Positions 27,001 through 35,135 of a stretch of DNA of 35,232 nt are shown in pieces. Both the position numbers and the translations under genes were made by a program. The notes below the pieces were generated by a model. That model made no database searches. It was not told the origin of the DNA and saw nothing but the letters and a program-made list of their open reading frames with translations. This stretch comes from Streptomyces minutiscleroticus (lineage in GTDB: Bacteria; Actinomycetota; Actinomycetes; Streptomycetales; Streptomycetaceae): positions 1 to 35,232 of the forward strand of contig NZ_BMVU01000058.1 in the NCBI RefSeq assembly GCF_014650875.1. Reading direction: 5' to 3'. Positions within the stretch are counted from its first letter, which is position 1. Each line of letters opens with the position of its first letter.

Positions 27001-29028
27001 GCCTCCGGCGGCTCGGCCGGCTACGACCACAAGAAGATGGGCATCACCGCCCGCGGCGCCTGGGAGTCCGTCAAGCGGCACTTCCGGGAGCTGGGCGTGG
27101 ACACCCAGTCCGAGGACTTCACCGTGGTCGGCGTCGGCGACATGTCCGGCGACGTGTTCGGCAACGGCATGCTGCTCAGCGAGCACATCCGCCTGGTCGC
27201 CGCCTTCGACCACCGGCACATCTTCATCGACCCGAACCCGGACGCGGCCACCTCGTACGCCGAGCGGCGCCGCCTGTTCGAGCTGCCGCGCAGCTCCTGG
27301 GCCGACTACGACAAGGAGCTGCTGTCGCAGGGCGGCGGCGTCTTCCCCCGCACCGCCAAGTCGATCCAGCTCAACGCGCACATCCGCGATGCCCTGGGCA
27401 TCGAGGCGGGCGTCAGCAAGATGACGCCGGCCGACCTGATGAAGGCGGTCCTCAGGGCGCCGGTCGACCTGCTGTGGAACGGCGGCATCGGCACGTACGT
27501 CAAGGCCTCGGCCGAGTCGCACGCGGACGTCGGCGACAAGGGCAACGACGCGATCCGCGTCGACGGCGCCGACCTGCGGGTCCGCGTCGTCGGCGAGGGC
27601 GGCAACCTGGGCCTGACCCAGCTCGGCCGCATCGAGTTCGCCCAGCGCGGCGGAAAGATCAACACCGACGCCATCGACAACAGCGCCGGCGTGGACACCT
27701 CCGACCACGAGGTGAACATCAAGATCCTGCTCAACTCGGTCGTGGCCAACGGTGACCTGACGGTCAAGCAGCGCAACAACCTGCTCGCCCGGATGACCGA
27801 CGAGGTCGGCAAGCTGGTCCTGCGCAACAACTACGCGCAGAACACGGCCATCGCCAACGCCCTCGCCCAGTCCTCCGACATGCTCCACGCCCAGCAGCGC
27901 TTCCTGCGCCACCTGGTGCGCGAGGGCCACCTCGACCGGGCCCTGGAGTTCCTGCCCACCGACCGGCAGATCCGCGAGCGGCTGAACGCCGGGCACGGCC
28001 TGACCGGACCCGAGACGGCCGTGCTCCTGGCCTACACGAAGATCACGGTCGCCGAGGAGCTGCTGGCCACGGAGCTGCCCGACGACCCGTACCTGCAGAG
28101 CCTGCTGCACGCGTACTTCCCGACGGAGCTGCGCAAGAAGTTCCGCGCCCGGATCGACGGGCACGCGCTGCGCCGCGAGATCGTCACCACGGTGCTGGTC
28201 AACGACACCGTGAACACGGGCGGCACGAGCTTCCTGCACCGGCTGCGCGAGGAGACCGGCGCCTCCCTCGAGGAGATCGTCCGGGCGCAGACCGCGGCCC
28301 GCGCCATCTTCGGTTCGAGCGAGGTGTGGGACGCCGTCGAGGCACTGGACAACAAGGTCGACGCGGCCGTGCAGACCCGCATCCGGCTCCACTCGCGCCG
28401 CCTCGTCGAGCGCGGCACGCGCTGGCTGCTCAACAACCGGCCGCAGCCGCTGGAGCTCAGCGGCACGATCACCTTCTTCAAGAAGCGCGTCGAGCAGGTC
28501 TGGACCGAGCTGCCCCGGCTGCTGCGCGGCGCGGACCTGGAGTGGTACCGGCGGATCCACGCGGAGCTGACCGACGCGGGCGTGCCGGAGGAGCTGGCGC
28601 AGCACGTGGCCGGCTTCTCCTCGGCCTTCCCGGCGCTCGACATCGTCTCGGTGGCCGACCGCACGGACAAGGACGTGATGGACGTCGCGGAGGTCTACTA
28701 CGACCTCGCCGACCGGCTGCGGATCACCCAGCTCATGGACCGCATCATCGAGCTGCCGCGGGCCGACCGCTGGCAGTCGATGGCCCGCGCGTCGATCCGC
28801 GAGGACCTGTACGCCGCCCACGCCTCCCTCACCGCCGACGTGCTCGCCGCGGGCAACGGCACGTCGACGCCGGAGGAGCGCTTCAAGGCGTGGGAGCAGA
28901 AGAACACGGCGATCCTGGGCCGGGCGCGGGCGACCCTGGAGGAGATCCAGCACTCGGACTCCTTCGACCTGGCGAACCTGTCGGTGGCGATGCGGACGAT
29001 GCGCACGCTGCTGCGGTCGCACGGATAG
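24097..29028 (+). CDS. gdh: NAD-specific glutamate dehydrogenase, large (180 kDa) type
   Basis: A 1643-residue enzyme that oxidatively deaminates glutamate to 2-oxoglutarate and ammonium with NAD+. Length and sequence fit the L_180 class first described in S. clavuligerus. The N-terminal half (about 1-690) contains ACT-like regulatory modules, for example [20 protein letters not shown]. The catalytic core follows, with [20 protein letters not shown], then K862/K867 in LVKAQMVKN and [12 protein letters not shown] (K877), and NAD-domain segments such as [15 protein letters not shown]. The last 400 residues are largely helical. The ATG at 24097 has AGAGGACA directly upstream. In this class the enzyme is mainly catabolic and often allosterically activated by amino acids. 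A long leader and its own terminator frame the gene. Confidence 0.97.
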   Translation: [1643 protein letters not shown]

Positions 29029-29099
29029 CGCCCCGCCGTGCGCCCGCGCCCGAGTGCCCGCCCACCCGGGCGCGCGGAGCGTGAGGTGAGGTGAGGTGG

Positions 29100-29134
29100 A
29101 GCGGGGGCGTCCCGGAGGACGGGGCGCCCCCGCT
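29100..29134 (+). terminator. gdh terminator
   Basis: A 10-bp perfect stem AGCGGGGGCG (29100-29109) with 29125-29134, extendable by four inner pairs including one G-T, lies 71 bases after the gdh stop. Just before it is a short GTGAG triplicate (29081-29095). Confidence 0.8.
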
Positions 29135-29221
29135 TCCGTGTGTCCGGAGCGGTGACGGCGGCCGCCGTCACCGCTCGCCGTTGTCATTCCATAACGAAAG
29201 GGACTTTTCGGAATAAGGTCG

Positions 29222-30901
29222 ATGGATCGCCCGACAAGTGACGACCGCACGCGGAGGATCCGGACCTTGACCGTGAAGCCCACCAAGGCCGTCCGGACGC
29301 CCGACGCCCCGCCGGCCGGGGCCGGGCGGGAGCGTCCCCGTACGCCCCGCGCCGCCGGCACGGCACCCGCCCCGGCCGCCGGGACGGGTGCCTCCGGCCA
29401 CGGCCCCGCCCTCCTCGCGGCCCTGCCCTGGACGGCCGTGGCCCTGCTCGCCGTCCTGCTGCTCGCCGTGGTCGCGCGCCTGCCGTGGGCCGGCGACCTC
29501 GGGATGCACGCGGCGACCGTCCTGCGCCTGCGCGAGGACCTGGTCCACCCCGGCAACCCGCTGGTCGACGCCGCCACGCCCAGCCCGTACTACTCGCCCT
29601 GGACGGTGCTCCTCGGCGGGCTCGCCCGGATCAGCGGCCTGTCCGTCTTCGTCGTCCTGCGCGGCGCGGCGCTCGTCGCCCTGACGCTGCTGGCCACGGG
29701 CATCGTGCGATACGTACGGACGCTGGGCGGGCGGCGTGCGGCGCCCGCCCTCGCCGTCCTGTGCGTGCTGTTCCTGTGGGGCACCGAGCGGTTCATGTGG
29801 TCCGGCTTCCCCGGCCTGCACTCCCTCGCCCTGGGCGCCGCCTACCCCAGCGCCCTCGCGCTCGGCCTCGCCTTCCACTTCTGGGCGCTGCTGACCCGGG
29901 CGCTGCGCGGCCCGGCCGGGTGGCCGGCCTTCTGCGGACTGGGGGCGATGTGGGCGGTGATCCTGCTCTGCCACCAGTTCTCGGGCGTGGTCGCCTCGCT
30001 GGGCGCGCTGGCGGCCGTGCTCGGCGCGAGGGGGCTGCCGCGCGCGGTGCGGCCCCGGCTCGCGGCCGCGCTGCTCCTGGGCCTCGCCGTGCTCGCGCTC
30101 TGGCCGTACTACGACTTCTTCGCGCTGTTCGGCGCCGACAGCCTGGACGCGATCCACCGGCCGCTGTACCGCGAGCCGCTCGCCCACTACGGCCTGGCGC
30201 TGCTGGGCGTCGCGGCGCTCGCCGTGCGCCTGCGGCGCGACCGCCGGGACCCGCTCGTCCTCTTCTTCGCCCTCGGCGCGCTGCTGTACGCGGCCGGCCG
30301 GGCCACCGGCCACTACTCGTGGGGCCGGGCGCTGCCCGCCGCGCTGATCCCGGCGCAGCTCGCCGCCGCGCTGGCGGTGACGGGGGACGGGCGCGCGGCG
30401 GTACGGCGGACGTTCGGCGTCCTCCTGGTCCCGGCCCTGCTCGCCGGCTTCTGCGCCCAGTCCGGGGCGCTCGGCTACGTGATCCGCCCGCAGGCGCTGC
30501 CGGCGCCGCTCGCCGACCACTACCGCAAGCCGTGGACGGGCTACCACTGGACCACCCCGTGGGTGCGCTACGGCGACGTGGTGATGGCGGAGCGGTTCCC
30601 GGCCCGCCAGATCCCCGCGTACGGGCCGTACACCGTGGCCCCCGGCTACCCCGACTTCTTCCTCCCGGACGAGGACCGGCGGGAGGCGGCGGTGCGCGGC
30701 TTCTACGCGGCCGGGACGTCCGCCGGGGAACGGGCGCGGACCCTGCGCCGGTACGGGGTGCGCTGGGTGGTGGCACCGCGCGCACGGGCCGCGGAGATCA
30801 CGCGCGGACTGACGAACCTGCGGGAACGGGCCGCGGGGCCCGGCGGGGGACAGGTGCTGTACGAGGTGGTGGACGGGGGAGGACGGCGAGGCCCGCGGTG
30901 A
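29222..30901 (+). CDS. Polytopic membrane protein, possible GT-C-like
   Basis: A 559-residue protein: about 65 disordered Pro/Ala/Arg-rich residues, then about ten hydrophobic segments (about 66-440), then a soluble C-terminal part (about 440-559) with YHWTTPWVRYGDVVMAERFP. Just after TM1 the loop GDLGMHAATVLRLREDL holds D92, H96, E105 and D106, similar to the acidic first loop of GT-C glycosyltransferases, which use lipid-linked sugars outside the membrane. That is an inference; no family is firmly recognised. The next genes, on the other strand, make cell-wall polymer, in keeping with an envelope role. The start is uncertain: ATG 29222 has a weak AAGG, whereas GGAGG at 29253-29257 would serve TTG 29267 or GTG 29273. 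Confidence 0.75.
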   Translation: MDRPTSDDRTRRIRTLTVKPTKAVRTPDAPPAGAGRERPRTPRAAGTAPAPAAGTGASGHGPALLAALPWTAVALLAVLLLAVVARLPWAGDLGMHAATVLRLREDLVHPGNPLVDAATPSPYYSPWTVLLGGLARISGLSVFVVLRGAALVALTLLATGIVRYVRTLGGRRAAPALAVLCVLFLWGTERFMWSGFPGLHSLALGAAYPSALALGLAFHFWALLTRALRGPAGWPAFCGLGAMWAVILLCHQFSGVVASLGALAAVLGARGLPRAVRPRLAAALLLGLAVLALWPYYDFFALFGADSLDAIHRPLYREPLAHYGLALLGVAALAVRLRRDRRDPLVLFFALGALLYAAGRATGHYSWGRALPAALIPAQLAAALAVTGDGRAAVRRTFGVLLVPALLAGFCAQSGALGYVIRPQALPAPLADHYRKPWTGYHWTTPWVRYGDVVMAERFPARQIPAYGPYTVAPGYPDFFLPDEDRREAAVRGFYAAGTSAGERARTLRRYGVRWVVAPRARAAEITRGLTNLRERAAGPGGGQVLYEVVDGGGRRGPR

Positions 30902-30955
30902 CGTGGGCGGGGGGTGGGAGAACGTGGTGAGGGGCCGCGGTGACGTGGGCGGGGG
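30893..30955. repeat. 21-bp direct repeat across a stop codon
   Basis: CCGCGGTGACGTGGGCGGGG plus one more G occurs at 30893-30913 and again at 30935-30955, 42 bases apart. The first copy includes the TGA stop of the membrane protein gene (30899-30901). It looks like a short duplication of the gene end. Confidence 0.8.
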
Positions 30956-30982
30956 AGAGCGCGATGGGGGACCGGCGGTGGC

Positions 30983-31020
30983 GTGAAGGGGGCCGTCCCG
31001 CGGGGGACGGCCCCCTTCAC
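30983..31020. terminator. Bidirectional terminator
   Basis: A perfect 17-bp stem (30983-30999 with 31004-31020) with a GCGG loop lies between the convergent membrane-protein and glycosyltransferase genes, 14 bases from the end of the latter. The reverse orientation has the same strength, so it can serve both. Confidence 0.88.
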
Positions 31021-31034
31021 GTGCTCGGCACCGC

Positions 31035-32729
31035 TCAGCGCAGCACGCCGCGCACCAGGCGCGCCGCCGTGCGCACCCGTGGCCGCGCCACGGCCCGGGC
31101 GGCCGGCCGGACCAGCCGCGCCGTCACCCCGACCGGCTGCCACCGCACCTGGAGGCGGCCCGCGCCGCGGCCCTCCGGCTCCACCGTCACCCGGTGGCCG
31201 CCGGCGCTGGCCGTCATGCGGGGGAAGTCCAGGGGAGCCAGCAGCAGGCCCCTGTTCCGCGCACCCGCGACGTCCAGCTGCAGGAGCGGGTGGCGGACGC
31301 CCGCGAAGCCCTGGACCGGGAGGCGCGCGGCGGCCAGGTCGACGCGGACCCGGCCCTCGAAGACGCCGGGGCGCACCGGGTCCGTCCGGAACGGGACCGT
31401 CATCCGGTGCCGACCCGGCGTCATGACCACGCCCGCCCGCTGCGGTCCGACCGGCAGCCGCAGCCCGGGGTCGTAGGTGCGCACGACGAGGTCGAGGGCC
31501 ATGCCGGGACCGGGACAGAGCGACACGATCTCGTGCCGGAACTGCGCGGTCGCGAGCGGCCGGACGTCGTACTCCTGGTCGCTCACGTCCAGTTCGCGGC
31601 GGGCCGCCTCCGTGGCCGGCACCTCCTCGCCCCAGTACGTCCGGCCCTCCGCCACGACCGTCGCCCGCGGGGCCACGCCGTGGCCGAGCCCGCGCGCGGC
31701 CAGCCGCGCCTCCGTCAGCCGCCGGTCGCGCACCAGCTGGAGCACCACGCGCTCGGGGCGCGGCAGCCGCTCGTACGCGCCCGGGGACAGCGTCTCCAGA
31801 TAGGGGTTCACCAGGTCGGCGAAGCCGGACAGCCACGCGTCGTCCCGGTACGGCAGGTCGCCCGCGTACATCCGGAAGTCGTGCTTGAGGAACTTGTGGT
31901 CCTTGTCCTCGCGCACCGGCTCATGGCCGCTCTCCGCCAGGAAGGCGTCGATCAGCCGCTGGACGTGGACGCGGTCGCGGACGTTCTCCAGGCGGTGGCG
32001 CTGGTTGGAGATCGACGCCGTCTCGGCGGACGCGTACGGGGCGATGTACCAGCGGTAGACCGGCTCCGGGACGATCGTGAACGCCTTGGCCAGGCAGTAC
32101 GCCTGGGCCGAGAAGAGCTGGTCCTCGTAGTGGATGCCCTCGGGGAAGCGCAGGCCGTGCCGGTCCAGGAAGGCGCGCGCGTACATCTTGCTGGTCGACA
32201 GGTGCTCGAAGAACAGGCGCGGGTCGGACTCGATGCCGTGCACGGTGCGCCGCTCGTCCACCAGGTGCGCCATCCACGTCGACCGCCGCCCGGTGTCCAC
32301 GCGGACCCGCTCCACCGCGCCCATCGCGAAGTCGATCTCCTGCTCGCGGTGGGCGGCGAGCAGCGTCTCCACGGCCCGCCCGGGCAGCTCGTCGTCGCTG
32401 TCGAGGAACATCAGGTACGGGGCGCGGGCGAGCTCGATCGCCCGGTTGCGGGGTGCGCTGCAGCCGCCGCTGTTCTCCGGCAGGCGCAGGTAGCGGACCC
32501 GCGGGTCGCTCTCCGCCAGCGCCCGGGCCACCTGCGGCGTCTCGTCCGTCGAGTGGTCGTCGCTGATGATCACTTCGAGTCCGGCGTGCGTCTGGCGGAG
32601 CACCGAGGCGACCGCGCGCGGCAGCCGCCCGGCGTCGTTGTGGACGATGACGGTCACGGTGACGTCGGGGGACGCCGTGTCCGGCGCGGCCGGCACGGCC
32701 GTCGGGGTCGTCGGGGTCGTCGCGGTCAT
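31035..32729 (-). CDS. GT2-family glycosyltransferase, wall polymer type
   Basis: A 564-residue cytoplasmic glycosyltransferase of GT-A fold. After a Thr/Pro-rich start, the GT2 domain (about 23-260) has VTVIVHNDAGRLPRAVASVL, VIISDDHSTDET, the metal-binding DSDD in YLMFLDSDDELP and the late IHYEDQLFSAQAY with an acidic catalytic candidate. A C-terminal region of about 250 residues (from about 310) has beta-rich segments of unknown role, like other teichoic-acid-type transferases. The ATG at 32729 overlaps the stop of the upstream CDP-glycerol transferase gene (ATGA), so the two are translationally coupled and presumably act on the same polymer. The sugar transferred cannot be told. Confidence 0.9.
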   Translation of the reverse strand: MTATTPTTPTAVPAAPDTASPDVTVTVIVHNDAGRLPRAVASVLRQTHAGLEVIISDDHSTDETPQVARALAESDPRVRYLRLPENSGGCSAPRNRAIELARAPYLMFLDSDDELPGRAVETLLAAHREQEIDFAMGAVERVRVDTGRRSTWMAHLVDERRTVHGIESDPRLFFEHLSTSKMYARAFLDRHGLRFPEGIHYEDQLFSAQAYCLAKAFTIVPEPVYRWYIAPYASAETASISNQRHRLENVRDRVHVQRLIDAFLAESGHEPVREDKDHKFLKHDFRMYAGDLPYRDDAWLSGFADLVNPYLETLSPGAYERLPRPERVVLQLVRDRRLTEARLAARGLGHGVAPRATVVAEGRTYWGEEVPATEAARRELDVSDQEYDVRPLATAQFRHEIVSLCPGPGMALDLVVRTYDPGLRLPVGPQRAGVVMTPGRHRMTVPFRTDPVRPGVFEGRVRVDLAAARLPVQGFAGVRHPLLQLDVAGARNRGLLLAPLDFPRMTASAGGHRVTVEPEGRGAGRLQVRWQPVGVTARLVRPAARAVARPRVRTAARLVRGVLR

Positions 32730-34999
32730 CGGGTGGCGGCCTCCTCGGGGCTCGGCGCGGGGGTGCGCTCGTCGACGGGGACCACGGGCGGCAGCGCCTC
32801 CTCCGGCTCGCCGAGGAAGACGCGGCGCACGACGCGCTCGGCGGCGCGCCCGTCGTCGAACTCGCAGAAGCGGCGCCGGAAGGCGGCCCGCAGCTTGGCG
32901 GCGGCCTCGTCGCGCCAGGCGCCGGACGCGAAGACGTCCGCCAGCTCGTCCTGGGTGCGGGCGACCTGCCCGGGCGGCTCGGCGAGCAGGTCGAAGTAGA
33001 CGCCGCGCGTCGTCGCGTACGTCTCCCAGTCGTCGGCGTACACGACGATCGGGCGGTCCAGGTTGGCGTAGTCGAACATGATCGACGAGTAGTCCGTGAC
33101 CAGCGCGTCCGCGGCCAGGCACAGCTCCTCGACCGGGTCGTAGGAGGACACGTCGACGACGCGGCCGCTGCGGCGCAGGTGCGCGAGGGGCGAGGTGGCG
33201 CCGCCGTAGAAGTAGTGGCCGCGCACCAGCAGGACCGTGTCCTCGCCGAGCCGCTCGGCCAGCGAGACGAGGTCCAGGCGGGGCGTCCAGCCGGCCTCGT
33301 AGTCGCGGTGCGTGGGCGCGTACAGGACCGCGGTGCGGCCGGGTTCGATCCCGAGGCGGGCGCGGACCGCGAGGACGTCGTCGGCGGTCGCGGAGTAGTA
33401 GACGTCGTTGCGGGGGTAGCCGTGGTCGAGCGAGACGTACCGGGCGGGGTAGGCGCGCTGCCACATGCGGGTGGAGTGGGTGTTGGCCGAGACGCTGTAG
33501 TCCCACCGGTCGATCCGGGCGAGCAGGCTCGGGAAGTCCAGGCCCTGGGCCGCGGCCGGGTACTGGAGCTGGTCCAGGCCCATGCGCTTGAGCGGGGTGC
33601 CGTGGTGGGTCTGGAGGTGGACCGCGTCGGGGCGCTTCACCACGGCGTTGGGGAAGTTGACGTTGTTGACGAGGTACTTGGCCCGTGCCAGGACCTCCCG
33701 GTGGCGGCGGCTGCCGGGCACGACGTGGTCGGTGCCGGGCGGGACGAGGGGCGCGTTGCGCGCGGACACCACCCACACGGGGTGGACGTGCGGGGCGAGT
33801 TCGGCGAGCTTCGCGGCGACGGCCGCCGGGTTGCAGGCCACGCCGCGGTCCCAGTAGGCGGAGAAGACGGCCAGGTGGGGATCGACGGGGGCGGTGAGCG
33901 CCCTGCGGTAGCGGTGGTCGCGCACCGCCGCTTCCACGCGGCGGCCGCCGCTCCTGACCGCCGACCGCACCGCCCGCCGCGTGCGGTTCGCCGTCTGGAG
34001 CGCGCGGTACTCGGCGTACGCGTCCCGCTCCAGCAGCGCGCGGCGCACGCCCTCGAAGCCCGCGGGGCGGTCCCGGCCCGCCGGGCGCCAGGCCGCGGCC
34101 GCCCGCGCCGCCCGGCGGAAGAACTCCCGGGCCACCGGCTCGGGCAGCGCCGAGCGGGCGAAGGTCCGCAGGCAGTCGCGGACCATCAGGTCGTACAGCG
34201 TGCCGTGCAGCGCGGGCCGGTCCGCGGCGAGCCGCAGCAGGTCCTCGTACCGGTCGACGACCGCGTACCGCTCCTCCGGCTCGCCCGGGGGCATGCTCTC
34301 CGGCCGCAGCCGCCGGTCGTGGAGGGCGGGCTGCCCGAGGCACGCCACCCGGCCCGCGAGCAGCAGGACGGCGAGCGCGGCGTACCGCTCGTCGTCCGCG
34401 CGCAGGCGCTCCTCGTGGGCGCGCCAGAAGCCGGCGCGCACGACCCGGTTGCCGAGCAGCGGGATCGTCCGCAGCAGGCTCGGCAGCTCGGCCGGCGCCA
34501 CGGTCCGGCGGCCCGCGCGGGCCAGTACGCGGCCGTCGTTGCTCAGGGTGCCCGCGGTGTTCCAGGCCGAGCGGACGTGGTCGGTGAGCAGGACGTCCAC
34601 GGTGTCGGGCAGTTCGGCGACGCGGTCGGCGACCGTGCGCGGGGCGCCCGCCGGGACGCCGTCCTTGGCGTGCACGAAGTGCAGCCAGCGGCCCGTGGCG
34701 CGGGCGGCGCCGGCGGTCCGCGCCGCGCCGTCCCCGGTGCCCTCCGGCAGCGGTACGACCACCATGCGCCCGTCGCGGGCCGCGTGCTCCTCCGCCTCCT
34801 GCCGGGCCCAGTCGCCGACGGCGGCCACCACCACCTCGACGCCCGCGAACGGCTCGGCCTCCAGGGAGTCCAGCAGCTCGCCCAGGCGCCCCTGCGTGTT
34901 CGGGCCGTGCACGACGACGCTCAGCTCCGGGGCGCGGCGCCCGCCGGGCTCCGGCCCGTTCTCCGTCTCCTTCGCCTTACTACGCACCATAGTGGTCAT
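32726..34999 (-). CDS. TagF-like CDP-glycerol glycerophosphotransferase with N-terminal GT2-like domain
   Basis: A 757-residue two-domain protein. The C-terminal part (about 370-735) is a CDP-glycerol glycerophosphotransferase (TagB/TagF family), with QTHHGTPLKRMG, SLDHGYPRNDVYY, YAPTHRD and the hallmark VTDYSSIMFDY. It would add glycerol-phosphate or related polyol-phosphate units to wall teichoic acid at the inner membrane face. The N-terminal part (about 24-250) looks like a GT2 domain, but where GT2 enzymes have a DxD motif it reads WLHFVHAKDGV, so it may be inactive. The ATG at 34999 lacks a ribosome binding site; a TTTAAT hexamer ending six bases upstream suggests leaderless transcription. 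A second in-frame ATG is at 34990. The downstream GT2 gene overlaps by 4 bases. Confidence 0.92.
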   Translation of the reverse strand: MTTMVRSKAKETENGPEPGGRRAPELSVVVHGPNTQGRLGELLDSLEAEPFAGVEVVVAAVGDWARQEAEEHAARDGRMVVVPLPEGTGDGAARTAGAARATGRWLHFVHAKDGVPAGAPRTVADRVAELPDTVDVLLTDHVRSAWNTAGTLSNDGRVLARAGRRTVAPAELPSLLRTIPLLGNRVVRAGFWRAHEERLRADDERYAALAVLLLAGRVACLGQPALHDRRLRPESMPPGEPEERYAVVDRYEDLLRLAADRPALHGTLYDLMVRDCLRTFARSALPEPVAREFFRRAARAAAAWRPAGRDRPAGFEGVRRALLERDAYAEYRALQTANRTRRAVRSAVRSGGRRVEAAVRDHRYRRALTAPVDPHLAVFSAYWDRGVACNPAAVAAKLAELAPHVHPVWVVSARNAPLVPPGTDHVVPGSRRHREVLARAKYLVNNVNFPNAVVKRPDAVHLQTHHGTPLKRMGLDQLQYPAAAQGLDFPSLLARIDRWDYSVSANTHSTRMWQRAYPARYVSLDHGYPRNDVYYSATADDVLAVRARLGIEPGRTAVLYAPTHRDYEAGWTPRLDLVSLAERLGEDTVLLVRGHYFYGGATSPLAHLRRSGRVVDVSSYDPVEELCLAADALVTDYSSIMFDYANLDRPIVVYADDWETYATTRGVYFDLLAEPPGQVARTQDELADVFASGAWRDEAAAKLRAAFRRRFCEFDDGRAAERVVRRVFLGEPEEALPPVVPVDERTPAPSPEEAATR

Positions 35000-35005
35000 A
35001 GTGTC

Positions 35006-35011
35006 ATTAAA
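35006..35011 (-). promoter_or_regulatory. Leaderless -10 box of the TagF-like gene
   Basis: On the minus strand TTTAAT (one difference from TATAAT) ends six bases before the ATG at 34999. The surrounding 35000-35040 is AT-rich compared with the rest of the window, as expected for a promoter. No clear -35 is seen at 17-18 bases. Confidence 0.45.
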
Positions 35012-35080
35012 CGGACTAAAGGTGTATGAGCTGTTGATCTGTGTTCCGGGGTGCGTCGGCCCCGGCGGCGGGACGCGGAA

Positions 35081-35109
35081 GAGCCCCGCCGGAATCTCCG
35101 ACGGGGCCC
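35081..35109 (-). terminator. ABC exporter gene terminator
   Basis: GCCCCG (35083-35088) pairs with CGGGGC (35102-35107) and the stem extends inward by three pairs after one mismatch, with a 5-base loop. It lies about 27 bases beyond the stop of the minus-strand ABC transporter gene, so that gene and the TagF-like gene are separate transcription units. Confidence 0.65.
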
Positions 35110-35135
35110 TGCCGCGCTCGTGCTCTCGTGCCGGT

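Noticed and set aside
24181..29577. A 1798-codon open frame antisense to gdh
   Set aside because: Long antisense frames are expected in high-GC coding DNA because stop codons are rare on the opposite strand. The composition is an unnatural Val/Leu/Asp/Gly/Arg mix, and the plus strand clearly encodes glutamate dehydrogenase.
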